From: a virus
IMG/VR virus record: IMGVR_UViG_3300005965_000004
Span: 21,395-85,394 of that record
Reading direction: 5' to 3' (one strand)
Length of the DNA stretch: 64,000 bases
Part shown: in pieces, positions 50,501-58,158 of the stretch
Layout of the letters: every line of letters starts with the position of its first letter
Position numbering within the stretch: position 1 is the first letter of the stretch
Translations under genes and position numbers: made by a program
Notes under the pieces: model-generated
Databases searched by the model: none
Seen by the model: only the letters and a program-made list of their open reading frames with translations
What the model was told of the DNA's origin: nothing

Positions 50501-50805
50501 AGGTTGGAGATTATATACAGTCCAACTATAACAAATACATCTATGAGATAGTCGAAGTAAAAGATGAAACAATGATGTACTTGTTGAGTAAACAACACGT
50601 CTGGGAGTTCTTAGTGAGACCATTCAAGGACGAGAAGATTTCTCTTACATCAGCAACTTCTGCTTCTCCAATATCAGCATCAACGGATAAGACAACAGAT
50701 AAGTTTGATGTTACTCACATAATAGATATTGAGAAGACCGATGTAAACTACGATCCATCTGATACTGAATGTGACCCTAATGATCCGTTTGGGAACTGGA
50801 ATTAG
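47593..50805 (+). CDS. 14: giant serine-rich virion protein with C-terminal gp14-like neck domain
   Basis: Residues 1-340 hold at least three beta repeats (SDTVAITSVDTSKSILLYS-like: VSITSVTTGKAFVIGS). Residues about 344-839 are almost only Ser with Gln, Glu and a few Ala (SSSQSSQSSESS). Residues 840-1070 match T4 gp14: RELYDLLVTEAYNTHGV, RVWGEDNNREFQRYF, LWTKFGIEGIDQFSMYVSKR. T4 gp14 is 256 residues, so the first 840 residues are added. If one chain, it would place a long, possibly glycosylated, serine stalk at the neck. Confidence 0.8.
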   Translation: MAATIISSIQTGQKTVASANTSDTVAITSVDTSKSILLYSVRLPGAPNAGGTRLVGHLTDSTTITFYKDESGDDIIVEWKVLEFSSGVYVQRGTTTEASSQINNTISSVDTGKSFVLSDGYWIDATFTRSTEKPNAWLTSSTNVRIERVSSVSNMRTVFQCVQIDNATTQTGLLNLTSTSDTVSITSVTTGKAFVIGSGTDGGGVKVEGPDDWAMSVELTSSTNITFRHYDNARDYNCRWHVIELSDGDFSVQRGNHSFSSTNAEDVILSSINEDVSVAIMGGQGNSHMARTSESNRGANSYPSSCATNKLTSSNNMEVECDGWNSGVTTILDWQVLEFPEPDESSSSSSSSSSSSSSQSSQSSESSSSSSSQSSQSSESSSSQSSQSSESSSSSSSQSSQSSESSSSQSSQSSESSSSSSSQSSQSSESSSSQSSQSSASSSSSSSQSSQSSESSSSSSSQSSQSSESSSSQSSQSSESSSSQSSQSSQSSESSSSSSSQSSQSSQSSESSSSSSSQSSASSSSSSSQSSESSSSSSSSSSQSSQSSQSSESSSSSSQSSQSSESSSSSSQSSQSSESSSSSSQSSDSSSESGPSSSSFSSDSSSSLSSESSSSSSSQSSQSSQSSESSSSSSSESSRSSASSSSISSQSSQSSESSQSSSSSSSSSSSQSSQSSQSSESSQSSSSSSSSSSSQSSQSSLSSESSPSSSSESSVSSGSQSSQSSESSSSSSSQSSQSSQSSVSSSSSSSSQSSQSSQSSESSPSSSSQSSASSSSSSSSQSSQSSQSSESSPSSSSQSSASSSSSSSSSSLSSSSSNSSSISSSSSSSESSSSSESSSSDDYDYFKLNNINNPYINKCYSSTYYNNERELYDLLVTEAYNTHGVCMIYYVTSYDKDYDRVWGEDNNREFQRYFQFNAYFNLPREERLWTKFGIEGIDQFSMYVSKRHFWDASQYNSGQTQKVNKPYIPKVGDYIQSNYNKYIYEIVEVKDETMMYLLSKQHVWEFLVRPFKDEKISLTSATSASPISASTDKTTDKFDVTHIIDIEKTDVNYDPSDTECDPNDPFGNWN
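48620..50116 (+). repeat. serine-codon low-complexity tract
   Basis: About 1.5 kb of short AGY/TCN serine codon mixtures with CAG/CAA and GAG/GAA interspersed. Local sub-repeats recur (for example AGTTCTCAAAGTTCTCAGAG near 49610, 49850 and 49940), suggesting growth by unequal exchange. Long open frames in other phases here are artefacts of the repeat. Confidence 0.9.
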
Positions 50806-50816
50806 CGACGTAATAT

Positions 50817-50824
50817 TATAAATA
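50817..50824 (+). promoter_or_regulatory. late promoter (TATAAATA)
   Basis: TATAAATAC directly after the serine-rich gene, about 30 nt upstream of the endonuclease remnant and 240 nt before the 67-aa gene. Confidence 0.72.
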
Positions 50825-50855
50825 CTTTCAAATGATAAAAGTTTGGAGGTTTATT

Positions 50856-50945
50856 ATGGTTTTTAATTGTAAAGAATGTGGTAAAGATTTTGATTTTAAA
50901 TCAATCCGTGCTTTTGTTCAATGGCATATATATATATATATGTAA
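50856..50945 (+). pseudogene. remnant of a homing endonuclease N-terminus
   Basis: An ATG with GGAGG gives VFNCKECGKDFDFKSIRAF, the zinc-finger start seen in the endonucleases at 59646 and 62657, then stops at a (TA)n run. Shifting one base continues with CKFHKSSIESTTITSRQ to a stop at 51054 just before the next gene. Only the DNA-binding start survives. Confidence 0.6.
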
Positions 50946-51057
50946 ATTTCATAAGTCTTCTATAGAATCTACGACTATAACAAGTCGTCAAATAAATTCT
51001 AAAAAGAATGTTTTGAGAGATAAAGAATTTTTAGAAATGATAAAAGGAGAATAAATT

Positions 51058-51261
51058 ATGCCAACAATTGTAGGAACACTTTTGATACCTAACGCAGATT
51101 ATCTTGAATCTGTTTCCGCTGTTGACGTTCAGTCAAACGGACAAACAATATATGTGACATATATTGATTCTGATGGTAACCTAAAGGCCGGATCGACAAG
51201 TTTCGTACAGAATGTAGATGGTTCCGTACCATCGGCAATGTCTGGATGCTCTATATTATAA
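51058..51261 (+). CDS. small virion protein (67 aa)
   Basis: MPTIVGTLLIPNADYLESVSAVDVQ and a beta-strand repeat pattern suggest a minor structural protein. AAAAGGAG lies upstream. The function is unknown. Confidence 0.55.
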   Translation: MPTIVGTLLIPNADYLESVSAVDVQSNGQTIYVTYIDSDGNLKAGSTSFVQNVDGSVPSAMSGCSIL

Positions 51262-51271
51262 AGGATCATAA

Positions 51272-52141
51272 ATGAGTCTTTTTGATTATGAAAAGGAGAA
51301 ACAACTCCAAGAGGATTTAGAAAATCTTTTTGAGAGTAAGGTAAGAATTTCCAAGAAGGATTTGGTGAACTTTCTAAAGAAAGACGAAAGTCCTAAGGAA
51401 GAAGTTGCGTCTGTTGAATCAGAAGAACTAAAGTTTGTGGATGTAAAGGATAAGATTGAACCAGATGTAGATGTTGTTGAAAAAGAAGAAAGCATTGACA
51501 ATGATGGTTTCGTGGAATCTCCTAAGCCAAAGATAATGGATAGACTTCTTGACGAGTATGAGGACAACAAGGAATCAAAGGAAGAGAGTAAGGAAGATGC
51601 TAAAGTTGTTTACTGGGGTGGTGGAGAAAATAATAGTATAGTTACTCTTGGAAATGGTACATCTATTTATAAAGATAAGTTCGGATCAGAACTTAGGTTG
51701 AAGTCACTATCTGCTACTGGATCGACTAGTATAACAGAGGTTGGAGATGTTGTTGTAATAAGTTCAACTGTTAGTGGTACAGATTCTTGGAGTACAGTTT
51801 CGGGTGATTACTATACTTCAGATGAAGTTGACGATTTGATAAGTGCTGTTAGTGCTACAAGCACTATAAGAATAACTAGTGCCGATTCTCCTTATAATAT
51901 ATCAAACAGTGATATTGTTATTTTCGCAAATACAAACAATCAAGCAGATGTTTCTGCTAATTTACCCGCTGGAGTTGAAGGAAGAAGAGTGAGAATAACA
52001 AACACAGGGACTACTGATGCTGGAAAGGTTTATGTTGTTCCTAATGGTTCCGAAAATTTGTTTGGTGATAATACAGCTTTTGAAATGATTGAAGCTGAAA
52101 CTATAGAAATTTATTTCAACACTACTGACGGATGGTGGTAA
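51272..52141 (+). CDS. virion/fibre-type protein (289 aa)
   Basis: N-terminal 110 residues are helical and charged (capsid- or tail-binding tether). Residues 120-289 are beta-rich with NNSIVTLGNGTSIYKDKFG and RRVRITNTGTTDAGKVYVVP, like the shaft-to-tip regions of phage fibres. It ends in GWW. No exact family is recognised. Confidence 0.62.
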   Translation: MSLFDYEKEKQLQEDLENLFESKVRISKKDLVNFLKKDESPKEEVASVESEELKFVDVKDKIEPDVDVVEKEESIDNDGFVESPKPKIMDRLLDEYEDNKESKEESKEDAKVVYWGGGENNSIVTLGNGTSIYKDKFGSELRLKSLSATGSTSITEVGDVVVISSTVSGTDSWSTVSGDYYTSDEVDDLISAVSATSTIRITSADSPYNISNSDIVIFANTNNQADVSANLPAGVEGRRVRITNTGTTDAGKVYVVPNGSENLFGDNTAFEMIEAETIEIYFNTTDGWW

Positions 52142-52145
52142 AAAT

Positions 52146-52259
52146 ATGAGTATAATAAGAGAAGTTCAAATAGATGCTACTGAAGCCAATGTCCAATATC
52201 CTTTATCAACTGATGGTGATACTGTATATGCTAAGGATATAAACGTATCAGCAGTATAA
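52146..52259 (+). CDS. very small late protein (37 aa)
   Basis: MSIIREVQIDATEANVQYPL continues to VSAV. It starts five bases after the previous stop and ends inside a late promoter. Coding is likely from composition, but the ribosome site is poor. Confidence 0.45.
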   Translation: MSIIREVQIDATEANVQYPLSTDGDTVYAKDINVSAV

Positions 52260-52262
52260 ATA
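52255..52262 (+). promoter_or_regulatory. late promoter (TATAAATA)
   Basis: TATAAATAC, 27 nt upstream of the 109-aa gene. Confidence 0.72.
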
Positions 52263-52288
52263 CAAGTAATCATTAGGAGAATATTTGT

Positions 52289-52618
52289 ATGGAAGAAAAT
52301 AAAAAGCTTCTTTATGAGAAGATTGCTAACATTAGCGAAACTAAAAGTCAGCTTCAAGAAGAGAATGAAATTCTCAAGAAGCAAATCAATGAATATCATG
52401 ATAATATTTTTGATGACTTCTGTGAGTTTGTTAATGTGATTATGGAAAAAGTTGACTTTAGTAAAGAAGAAATAAATGAAGGTGTGTTTGGCGAGCAGCC
52501 AAGAGAAAAGCAAATGGCAAAATTCTTTATCAAGGCTATAAAAGATAGAGCTGCTAAAGAGGGAGTTGACCCAAAGGAAGTAGTAAGAAATATTTCAGCA
52601 ATGTTGAAGGTATTTTAA
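52289..52618 (+). CDS. unknown coiled-coil late protein (109 aa)
   Basis: Residues 1-40 form a coiled coil (NISETKSQLQEENEILKKQI), followed by an aromatic helix and a basic C-terminus. It precedes the portal region by three genes. Chaperone or core roles are possible; no homology is recognised. Confidence 0.6.
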   Translation: MEENKKLLYEKIANISETKSQLQEENEILKKQINEYHDNIFDDFCEFVNVIMEKVDFSKEEINEGVFGEQPREKQMAKFFIKAIKDRAAKEGVDPKEVVRNISAMLKVF

Positions 52619-52620
52619 TT

Positions 52621-53043
52621 ATGAGCAGCGCGGAACATAAAAGTAATGTTGATACTATTTTGTCATATATACTTATTAAGAAATTAGTAACTCCAATAAC
52701 TAGGAGTAAAGGATACCAATTAGGTTTGGTTAATGCTGCTGGTAAAGTTATTAGAGAACCTAAGACAGATAAAGAACATGAAGCTTTAACACTAGCAGAT
52801 AGAATAGTATTCAAACTAAAAAGATTACTTGGAAGCAAACTTCTAAACCTTAACAATTTTCTGTATCTCCAGACAATAAATAATGATTTCTATAACAAGC
52901 TTGTTGTTAGAGGAACTATTAAGCAGAGAGCAGAGATAAAGAGAATAGCTAGAGATGTTCAGGGAATAAAAGAGAAGTATAACTTAGAAACAGAAGAAGT
53001 GATTTACTCCATTCTGAAAGAGGAATTAGAACAGGAATTTTAA
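52621..53043 (+). CDS. unknown late protein (140 aa)
   Basis: Contains LSYILIKKLVTPITRSKGYQ, ALTLADRIVFKLKRLLG and a helical end, an arrangement I associate with a conserved T4-like virion or assembly protein of unknown function. Starts two bases after the previous stop. Confidence 0.62.
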   Translation: MSSAEHKSNVDTILSYILIKKLVTPITRSKGYQLGLVNAAGKVIREPKTDKEHEALTLADRIVFKLKRLLGSKLLNLNNFLYLQTINNDFYNKLVVRGTIKQRAEIKRIARDVQGIKEKYNLETEEVIYSILKEELEQEF

Positions 53044-53044
53044 T

Positions 53045-53734
53045 ATGCCATCCAAATTTCAACAACAATACGACAGAAAGAAGATAGAAACTCAGAGAGC
53101 CTTAATTTCTGATTTGAATGATGAAATAGCTGATCTTAATGATAAGATGAGGGGTGTTACTGATCCTGACTTGAAAAAGGCAATAAGATCAGAAATTGAT
53201 GCTAAGAAGATTAGAATAAATTCTATAAAGAAAGGTCAACCAGTCAAACCAAGAGCTGCTGCTTTTGCTTTTGAGGAATCTCAGAATTTGAAAGAAGGTC
53301 TTGATGATATAAAAGACAAGTGGGTTGAAAAGATTACCAAGAGAGGTAGAAGTAAGTCAGAGGTTTCAGATTTTGCAGATGAACAAGTCAGAAAGTTAGA
53401 AGACAGATATGGTGATGATTATTCTGCTATTGTTGGAACTTTGAAAAAAATTCTATCAAACAAGTACGATGTTTCTCTTGACGAAGAAGCACAAGCATCA
53501 GTAACTACAAGTACAGTCGGATCACCAACAATGTCAACAAGTAATGGTGGAACAGAACCTGCTGTATATGGTAGTTCTCATATCTATGCTACAAAAGTTG
53601 GTAAAACGGCTAGTCGTAAAGGTGATATAGAAGTTTGTCCTGATTGTGGATATAAAAAATGTAGATGTAAAAAAAAGAAGAATAAAAAGAATTATAGAGA
53701 GTTTGTTGATTATTACTTTGAATCGGAGGAATAA
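53045..53734 (+). CDS. unknown late protein with C-terminal zinc cluster (229 aa)
   Basis: N-terminal coiled coil (LISDLNDEIADLNDKM), a central helical region (RGRSKSEVSDFADEQVRKLE), then a flexible Ser/Thr/Gly part and VCPDCGYKKCRCKKKK with four cysteines and a basic patch, likely zinc and nucleic-acid binding. Located just before the portal. Confidence 0.6.
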   Translation: MPSKFQQQYDRKKIETQRALISDLNDEIADLNDKMRGVTDPDLKKAIRSEIDAKKIRINSIKKGQPVKPRAAAFAFEESQNLKEGLDDIKDKWVEKITKRGRSKSEVSDFADEQVRKLEDRYGDDYSAIVGTLKKILSNKYDVSLDEEAQASVTTSTVGSPTMSTSNGGTEPAVYGSSHIYATKVGKTASRKGDIEVCPDCGYKKCRCKKKKNKKNYREFVDYYFESEE

Positions 53735-53736
53735 GA

Positions 53737-53913
53737 ATGCCAAATCCAAAAGACTATTCAAGCAAAGACGAGTGGATGAGTGCTTGTATGAGTAAAGTAG
53801 AGGGAGATGAGGGGAAGCCACACGACCAAGCTGTAGCGCAATGTCTAAGTATGTGGGAGAGAAAGAACGAATCATTCAAAGAGTTTATTGATAATTATCT
53901 AAGTGAAGAATAA
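53737..53913 (+). CDS. small conserved-type protein (58 aa)
   Basis: The ATG at 53737 gives MPNPKDYSSKDEWMSACMSK and DQAVAQCLSMWERK, an Ala/Cys/Met pattern that I recall from small ORFs next to phage portal genes. The stop at 53911-53913 is six bases before the 42-nt repeat. Confidence 0.6.
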   Translation: MPNPKDYSSKDEWMSACMSKVEGDEGKPHDQAVAQCLSMWERKNESFKEFIDNYLSEE

Positions 53914-53918
53914 TTAAA

Positions 53919-53960
53919 GGAGGACAGAGGGTAGCTCCCTTTTCCCGAAACCTTACTTAG
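53919..53960 (+). repeat. 42-nt element, copy 1 (upstream of endonuclease remnant)
   Basis: Identical over 42 nt to 62575-62616. It starts GGAGGACAGAGGG, has TAGCTCCC and TTTTCCCGAAACC in the middle and ends TTACTTAG. GGG and CCC runs can pair in several ways. Both copies sit between a head or neck gene and an endonuclease gene. Confidence 0.92.
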
Positions 53961-53965
53961 GTTAT

Positions 53966-54481
53966 ATGTTGCTTGATGAATTTGTAGAAATTCCTAAGAT
54001 ATTTGAAGAAAATGGTTGTAAACTAATTAGTGATAAATATATAAGTAATGATAAGAAGTTGAAGTATATTTGTGAGTGTGGTAGAGAGTCGGAGATAACT
54101 TTAGCTAACTTTTTTAATGGGTCAAAGATGTGGTTGTATTCGTTCTTTAGGTGAAAGAAAAATTGAAAAATGGTTAAAAGATAATAATATTAAGTTTATT
54201 TCACAAAAAAGATTTAGAGAATGTAAAAATATACGAAATTGCCTTTTGATTTTTACCTCCCAAAATATAATACTTGTATTGAATATGATGGAGAACAACA
54301 TTTTCAACCAGTTCAATTTGGTGGAATTAGTTTAAAAGAAGCTGAATTAAACTTAAAGAATAAGAAGCATAATGATAATATAAAGGAAAAATTTTGTAAA
54401 ATGAAAAATATTCATTTATTAAGAATTAAATATTTAGACAATTGTTTTGAAAAATTAAATGATTGTTTAGGAGGATGTTAA
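53966..54481 (+). pseudogene. frameshifted homing endonuclease (Vsr-like)
   Basis: Three frames give one protein: LISDKYISNDKKLKYICECG, then after a shift near 54120 SLGERKIEKWLKDNNIKFIS, and after another near 54236 the nuclease PFDFYLPKYNTCIEYDGEQHF with NIHLLRIKYLDN. This matches the nuclease of the polymerase-inserted enzyme. Two breaks make it inactive. It ends two bases before the portal start. Confidence 0.8.
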
Positions 54482-54482
54482 T

Positions 54483-56348
54483 ATGGGAATTGATTTGAGT
54501 TCCATTTTTCTTTTTAATCCATTTGCTAAGTACTTCCGTCAGTCAAGACCAGAGGAAGAAAAGGTAGAGGAGCAGGAGATTGAAAATAGTCAGGGTGTAT
54601 CTCAGGAAGAGGTTGACCTTGCTAACTTTATCAACTACGATTATCTATCTGATCCGGGTGCTGCTGTTACATATGTTGGAATACAGTTTGAGCAATACTT
54701 CGGAAGTAAAAGAGGTAGAATACAAAAGTATCGTCAGATGGCGAGGTATCCAATTATTAACGATGCTCTAAACCAAATATGTGATGATGCTGTTGTCGAT
54801 AATCCTGAAGGCGATATGCTAAGTCTTGAGATAAACGAAGAAATTCCAGAACACATTGAGGACGAAATCAGAAAGATATGGGATTACCTTATTGTAAGTG
54901 TTTACAAGTTCAACGAGAGAGGTTGGGAACTATTTAGAAAATGGTTGATTGAAGCAGAAATTTACATTGAGATGGTTCTTAATGATAAGGGTGATGATAT
55001 AATTGGTATCAAAATTCTTCCTGCTCATACCATGATGCCTGTCTACGAAGAGAATAAGGTCAAGGCATACATGCAGGTCAACGTAAATGCTCCTGAGGCT
55101 GTCAAGGGAGTTGACCACACACATCAAGGTAACGTTGCTTATGCTCAGTCAACGTCATATGCCGATGGAGAACCAAACAACATCATATTTGATAAGGACC
55201 AGATTGCTTATGCCAACTATGGAGATTATGGTGAGAACTTTCTTGATGTGAGAGGATTTCTTGAATCTGCTATTAGACCATTCAACCAGCTCAACAACAT
55301 GGAAGATGCCATCGTTGTACATAGACTTGTTAGAGCACCACAAAGAAGAATCTGGAATATCTATACTGGTAGAATGCCAAAGGGTAAGGCTGATGAGTTT
55401 GTAAAACAGCTCGCAAACAGATATAGAAAGAAGTTGATTTACGATCCAGAAACAGGAGCGATGAACTCGGCACAGAATGTTCAGTCGCTTACAGAAGATT
55501 ATTGGTTTACGAGAGATATCAATGGAAACGGAACAACTGTAGATACTATTGGTGGTGAGTCTAATTTCAGTGAAATGGACGACGTAAAGTACTTTCAAGA
55601 AAATCTTTATAAGTCCCTTATGCTACCTCGTTCGAGATGGGAGGACCCAGCGACATCTATGTACTCATCAGGTAAGTCTGGTGAGATTCAGAGAGAGGAA
55701 ATAAAGTTCGCAAGATTTGTAGAGAGATTACAAAGAAGATTCAAATACATCATTCTTGATCCATTCATTACTTTGATGAGACTTCGTGGAATTGACGAAA
55801 GATATGTTGACCAAAACATATTCAATGTTAAGTTTACAAAGTCCAACTTGTTCAAGGAATACAAGGAAATGGAGTTGATGGAATCGAGATTATCCATTCT
55901 TGGAGCAGCATCAGAGTTTATTTACAACCCAACAGAAAATCCAACCGGTTATTTCGCACCAGAATTCGCACTAAAGAGAATGTTCTTGATGAGTGATGAA
56001 GAGTGGATTTGGAATAAGGAATTGATGGACAAGATTAAACCAACTGAAGAAGAGCAGGCTGCTTTGGCAGCGGCTGGTGGTGAAGGCGGTTTCGGTGGTG
56101 CTGGTGAAATTGGTGGAGAATTTGGAGCACCTGATGTTGGTGGTGAAGTAGAGGCCGACGCGGAAGGTGGTGGAGAAGCAGAGGTAGGAGGGGAAGAAGA
56201 GGCTTCTCCAGAGACACCTGAGTCATTTTCATTCGCATTTGGGGATAACGACTCTCAAATTTTGAAAGAATGGAATACATTCGATACGTCAATTAGGAAA
56301 AGATATGAGGACAAAAATTTGAGAAAAAGTTTTAAGTTTAATAAATAA
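54483..56348 (+). CDS. 20: portal vertex protein (gp20-like)
   Basis: Dodecameric DNA-entry portal. Match to T4 gp20 through RGRIQKYRQMARYPIINDAL, ICDDAVVDNPEGDML, LPAHTMMPVYEE, QLNNMEDAIVVHRLVRAPQRR and SLMLPRSRWEDPATS. The last 90 residues are a Gly/Glu/Ala-rich low-complexity extension (EEEQAALAAAGGEGGFGG) not found in T4, then a short basic end. GGAGG lies 8 nt upstream. Confidence 0.93.
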   Translation: MGIDLSSIFLFNPFAKYFRQSRPEEEKVEEQEIENSQGVSQEEVDLANFINYDYLSDPGAAVTYVGIQFEQYFGSKRGRIQKYRQMARYPIINDALNQICDDAVVDNPEGDMLSLEINEEIPEHIEDEIRKIWDYLIVSVYKFNERGWELFRKWLIEAEIYIEMVLNDKGDDIIGIKILPAHTMMPVYEENKVKAYMQVNVNAPEAVKGVDHTHQGNVAYAQSTSYADGEPNNIIFDKDQIAYANYGDYGENFLDVRGFLESAIRPFNQLNNMEDAIVVHRLVRAPQRRIWNIYTGRMPKGKADEFVKQLANRYRKKLIYDPETGAMNSAQNVQSLTEDYWFTRDINGNGTTVDTIGGESNFSEMDDVKYFQENLYKSLMLPRSRWEDPATSMYSSGKSGEIQREEIKFARFVERLQRRFKYIILDPFITLMRLRGIDERYVDQNIFNVKFTKSNLFKEYKEMELMESRLSILGAASEFIYNPTENPTGYFAPEFALKRMFLMSDEEWIWNKELMDKIKPTEEEQAALAAAGGEGGFGGAGEIGGEFGAPDVGGEVEADAEGGGEAEVGGEEEASPETPESFSFAFGDNDSQILKEWNTFDTSIRKRYEDKNLRKSFKFNK

Positions 56349-56359
56349 GTATAATTAAC

Positions 56360-56367
56360 TATAAATA
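56360..56367 (+). promoter_or_regulatory. late promoter (TATAAATA)
   Basis: TATAAATAC in the gap after gene 20, 46 nt upstream of the small core gene. Confidence 0.78.
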
Positions 56368-56412
56368 CTAACTGAGACATTTATTTGCATTAAAAATTGT
56401 TAAGGAGGAGTT

Positions 56413-56592
56413 ATGAAGTCAGTTATAAAAAGAGTTCTCGATGGAGATTGGGCAAGTCTTCAGGCAGACATTGAGAAGATGGCAGCAACTAAGGTCAAGA
56501 CAAAAGTTGACGAAAAGAAGATGGATGTCTTGGCAAAGATGAATGGCATCAATGTTGATAAGCAGAAGGAAGTAATGTCGGTTTCAAAATAA
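56413..56592 (+). CDS. small prohead core protein candidate (59 aa)
   Basis: MKSVIKRVLDGDWASLQADI then a lysine-rich helical tail. Sequence similarity is weak, but position between genes 20 and 21 is where T4 has the prohead core genes 67 and 68. TAAGGAGGAG ribosome site. Confidence 0.6.
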   Translation: MKSVIKRVLDGDWASLQADIEKMAATKVKTKVDEKKMDVLAKMNGINVDKQKEVMSVSK

Positions 56593-56604
56593 TAGGAGAG
56601 ACTT

Positions 56605-57258
56605 ATGAAGCTTTTAACAGAGTTTGTCTCGTTTGATAAACTTGAAGTTATCAAAGAAGAGAAGGAAGGAAAGAAAGAGTTCAGGTTGAGAGGTCCCTTC
56701 TTAGAAGCAGAAATCAAGAACAAGAACGGAAGAGTTTACTCAAAGGATATTCTTGTCCGTGAAGTCAATGACTTTGTGGAATCTAAGATCATGAAGAATA
56801 GAAGTATGGGTGAACTTGACCATCCAGAAAATCCTCAGATTAATCTTGAGAGAGTATCTCATATTATAGAGGAACTTAAAATGGATGGTAACGTTGGTAT
56901 TGGTAGTGCTAAACTCATTGATACACCAATGGGTAGAATTGCCAAGACTCTTGTAGATGAGGGAATCATTGTAGGAATGTCAACCCGTGGTGTTGGAACT
57001 CTTGATGGAGCAACCGTTAAGGAAGACTATAAACTTATCACAGTTGACATTGTTGCTGATCCATCCGCACCTAACTGTTTCGTAGAAGGTGTACTGGAAA
57101 ATAAGGAATTTGTCATTGATGGTGACCAAATTGTTGAGGTTGCTGTGCAGAACTTACAAAGAAAGGTAGATAAAAAATACGAGCCTAACTCATTGTCAAA
57201 GCATGTGTTAGGTTATATGTTAGATTTTTTGAGTGAAATTCAGCGCAAAAATGTGTAA
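56605..57258 (+). CDS. 21: prohead protease (gp21-like)
   Basis: It cleaves scaffold and capsid N-termini during maturation. The catalytic pattern of the herpesvirus-like/T4 protease is present: SMGELDHPENP (His) near residue 73 and GIIVGMSTRGVGTL (Ser) near 125, with ITVDIVADPSAP downstream. 217 residues, as in T4 (212). Confidence 0.9.
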   Translation: MKLLTEFVSFDKLEVIKEEKEGKKEFRLRGPFLEAEIKNKNGRVYSKDILVREVNDFVESKIMKNRSMGELDHPENPQINLERVSHIIEELKMDGNVGIGSAKLIDTPMGRIAKTLVDEGIIVGMSTRGVGTLDGATVKEDYKLITVDIVADPSAPNCFVEGVLENKEFVIDGDQIVEVAVQNLQRKVDKKYEPNSLSKHVLGYMLDFLSEIQRKNV

Positions 57259-57286
57259 AAAGTTGCTGTTTTTTAAGTCCCAATTT

Positions 57287-57294
57287 TATAAATA
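57287..57294 (+). promoter_or_regulatory. late promoter (TATAAATA)
   Basis: TATAAATAA between genes 21 and 22, 31 nt upstream of the gene 22 start. Confidence 0.75.
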
Positions 57295-57324
57295 ATTACA
57301 GCAAATCAATAGGAGGAGCTTGAT

Positions 57325-58122
57325 ATGAGTAAGAAAATTACAGAAAAAATTAAGGAAATGTTGACTCCTGAGGACCTTAAGGTTTTCGAAGCTGCGGTTG
57401 AGAAAATGGTCTCCACAAGAGTCAAGTTGAAGGAAGAGGAAATAAAAGCAAAGTATGACGAGCTTGCTGAAGAGTATGTCAGTAAGAAAGTCAACGAAGA
57501 GCTTGAAACAGCTAAAGCATCTCTTATAGAAGAGTACGACGCAAAGCTTAAGAACATTGAGCAGAAAGTTGTTACAAAGCTTGGCTCTTTCCTTGACCAT
57601 GTTATTGTCGAACAGATTTCTGAAGAATCTATCGAGAAGCTTGCGATTAATGAAATTGCAATGCCGGTTGTTGAACAGATCAGAAAGGTCTTTACAAACA
57701 ACTATGTAGAGCTTGACACTGATGGTGCCGCTCTTCTTAAAGCGGAGCAGCGTAAAGTTGCAAAGCTTGAGAATGAATTGTCAGAAGCTCACGCAAAGAT
57801 TATGGAATCTGAAGAGAGACTTGAGAAGTCAGCAACATTCTTGCTTATTTCTGAAAAGACACAGGGTCTTACAGGAAGTCAGAAGCAGAGAGTTGCAAAG
57901 ATGTTCAAGAATAAGAAGTTTGAAGAAGTCAAAGAAGGAATTGACACATTTGTAGAAATGGTCAAAGAATCCAATTCTCCAAGATTAAAGAGTGTGGGTA
58001 AGGGAACTCTCGACGAAATCATTACTGAGGAAGATAATATTGGAGAAGAAAAGAAAGTAATCAAAGAAGAAAAGCAAGAATTCTCGTTTGCTGAAAGAGC
58101 AAATAGATACTTGGATGAATAA
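57325..58122 (+). CDS. 22: prohead scaffold core protein (gp22-like)
   Basis: Long coiled-coil protein rich in Lys and Glu (residues 15-75 and 135-175), with SEKTQGLTGSQKQRVAKMF near 180, a hallmark of gp22-type scaffolds, and a FSFAERANRYLDE end. It is the internal scaffold around which gp23 assembles and is a gp21 substrate. 265 residues (T4 269). GGAGGAG ribosome site. Confidence 0.85.
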   Translation: MSKKITEKIKEMLTPEDLKVFEAAVEKMVSTRVKLKEEEIKAKYDELAEEYVSKKVNEELETAKASLIEEYDAKLKNIEQKVVTKLGSFLDHVIVEQISEESIEKLAINEIAMPVVEQIRKVFTNNYVELDTDGAALLKAEQRKVAKLENELSEAHAKIMESEERLEKSATFLLISEKTQGLTGSQKQRVAKMFKNKKFEEVKEGIDTFVEMVKESNSPRLKSVGKGTLDEIITEEDNIGEEKKVIKEEKQEFSFAERANRYLDE

Positions 58123-58158
58123 TAAATCGGTCTTACCATAAATGAGGAGGAGAAAGAT

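Noticed and set aside
53919-53960. 42-nt element as a hammerhead ribozyme
   Set aside because: The GAAAC is present but no CUGANGA core or three-helix arrangement can be drawn.
58136-58143. CATAAATG upstream of gene 23 as its late promoter
   Set aside because: Two mismatches at otherwise invariant positions. Gene 23 is more safely assigned to the transcript from 57287.
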